6,317 bases of DNA from assembly GCA_937876055.1 (NCBI GenBank), contig CALEIW010000135.1, positions 1 to 6,317 on the forward strand. The letters are read 5' to 3'. The notes under the pieces are model-generated. The model saw only the letters and a list, made by a program, of their open reading frames with translations, made no database searches and had not been told where the DNA came from. Of this stretch, positions 5,913 to 6,317 are shown piece by piece. Every line of letters starts with the position of its first letter. Position 1 is the first letter of the stretch. Source of the stretch: an uncultured euryarchaeote (lineage in GTDB: Archaea > Thermoplasmatota > Poseidoniia > Poseidoniales > Thalassarchaeaceae). The position numbers and the translations under genes were made by a program.

Positions 5913-6317
5913 ATGGATGAGGATGATGACCACTATGGTAGCATTGTCCTAGGTATCTCTGATGCTCTCATCGAAATGACCGGAGTTTTAGCTGGGCTAA
6001 CTTTTGCTTTGAAAGATCTGAAACTTGTAGCATTATCTGGCCTTGTGACAGGCATTGCTGCATCCCTCAGTATGGGTGCATCTGAATTTCTTTCTAAGAG
6101 GGCAGAATCTCGAGATAGTTTACCGATTAAGGCGGCATTTTACACCTTGGCTTCGTACTTGTTTGTAGTAATACTACTCATATCACCGTATCTACTAATT
6201 GAGGAAGAAAGATTTGGTCTTGAACCTCATATCCTAGCGTTGAGCTTGACCTTATGCATGGGAGTAATTGTTGTTGCTGGATTCAATAAATGGATTTCAG
6301 TAAAGCAGAATCAACCT
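5913..6317 (+). CDS. VIT1/CCC1-family iron/manganese transporter, 3'-truncated
   Basis: The reading frame starts at ATG 5913 (in-frame stop at 5898-5900) and stays open to the window end, giving 135 residues. The family (COG1814, Pfam VIT1) moves Fe2+ or Mn2+ across membranes, usually out of the cytoplasm, by proton exchange. Visible helices are at about 14-33, 38-57, 76-95 and 106-124; the family has five, so at least one lies beyond the window. Family signatures are GISDALIEMTGVLAGLTFAL in TM1 (Asp17, Glu21) and SLSMGASEFLSKR at the end of TM2 (Met54, Glu58). The acidic/Met positions match those that line the metal path in the plant VIT1 structure, by recall. Only eight residues precede the first family motif (MDEDDDHY), so there is no N-terminal rubrerythrin-like domain as found in some relatives. 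The promoter is TATA-like and leaderless. The direct repeat upstream might bind a metal-responsive regulator, which is inference. Metal choice cannot be decided from sequence. Confidence 0.85.
   Translation, partial: MDEDDDHYGSIVLGISDALIEMTGVLAGLTFALKDLKLVALSGLVTGIAASLSMGASEFLSKRAESRDSLPIKAAFYTLASYLFVVILLISPYLLIEEERFGLEPHILALSLTLCMGVIVVAGFNKWISVKQNQP

Overview
The window most likely comes from an archaeon, and the style of the genes suggests Marine Group II (Poseidoniales, Thermoplasmatota). The reasons are a secreted, sequon-rich beta-sandwich protein held by one C-terminal membrane helix, a polytopic membrane protein with a long helical cytoplasmic tail, a VIT/CCC1-type transporter with a TATA-like box placed for a leaderless transcript, and a moderate AT bias. 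This assignment rests on gene style and recalled family knowledge, not on a search.

Layout from left to right. Bases 1-1980 (+) hold the 3' part of a large surface protein whose start lies outside the window. It has an acidic calcium-loop-like segment, at least three Ig/cadherin-like modules, a CARDB-like module and a C-terminal anchor. Bases 2057-3778 (+; a TTG at 2030 is the alternative start) encode a six-helix membrane protein of unknown function with about 390 cytoplasmic residues, which I read as six diverged helical-hairpin repeats. Bases 3781-5736 (-) encode a complete threonyl-tRNA synthetase of the bacterial architecture (TGS, HxxxH/CxxxH editing domain, class II core with the zinc triad, anticodon-binding domain). 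It converges on the previous gene with only 2 bp between the stop codons. Bases 5913-6317 (+) are the 5' part of a VIT1/CCC1-family iron/manganese transporter that runs off the window.

The 176-bp divergent region between thrS and the transporter holds most of the visible regulatory structure: a perfect 7-bp inverted repeat that touches the thrS Shine-Dalgarno sequence, a 9-bp direct repeat TGGCCTAAT, a small AACGG/CCGTT inverted repeat, and a TATA-like box before the transporter. There are no RNA genes, insertion sequences, CRISPR arrays or mobile elements that I can support. The two left-hand genes may work together at the envelope (one mainly outside, one mainly in the cytoplasm), but only adjacency and orientation support that. 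thrS and the transporter look like ordinary housekeeping genes. I see no clearly new multi-gene system. The least explained object is the six-repeat membrane protein.
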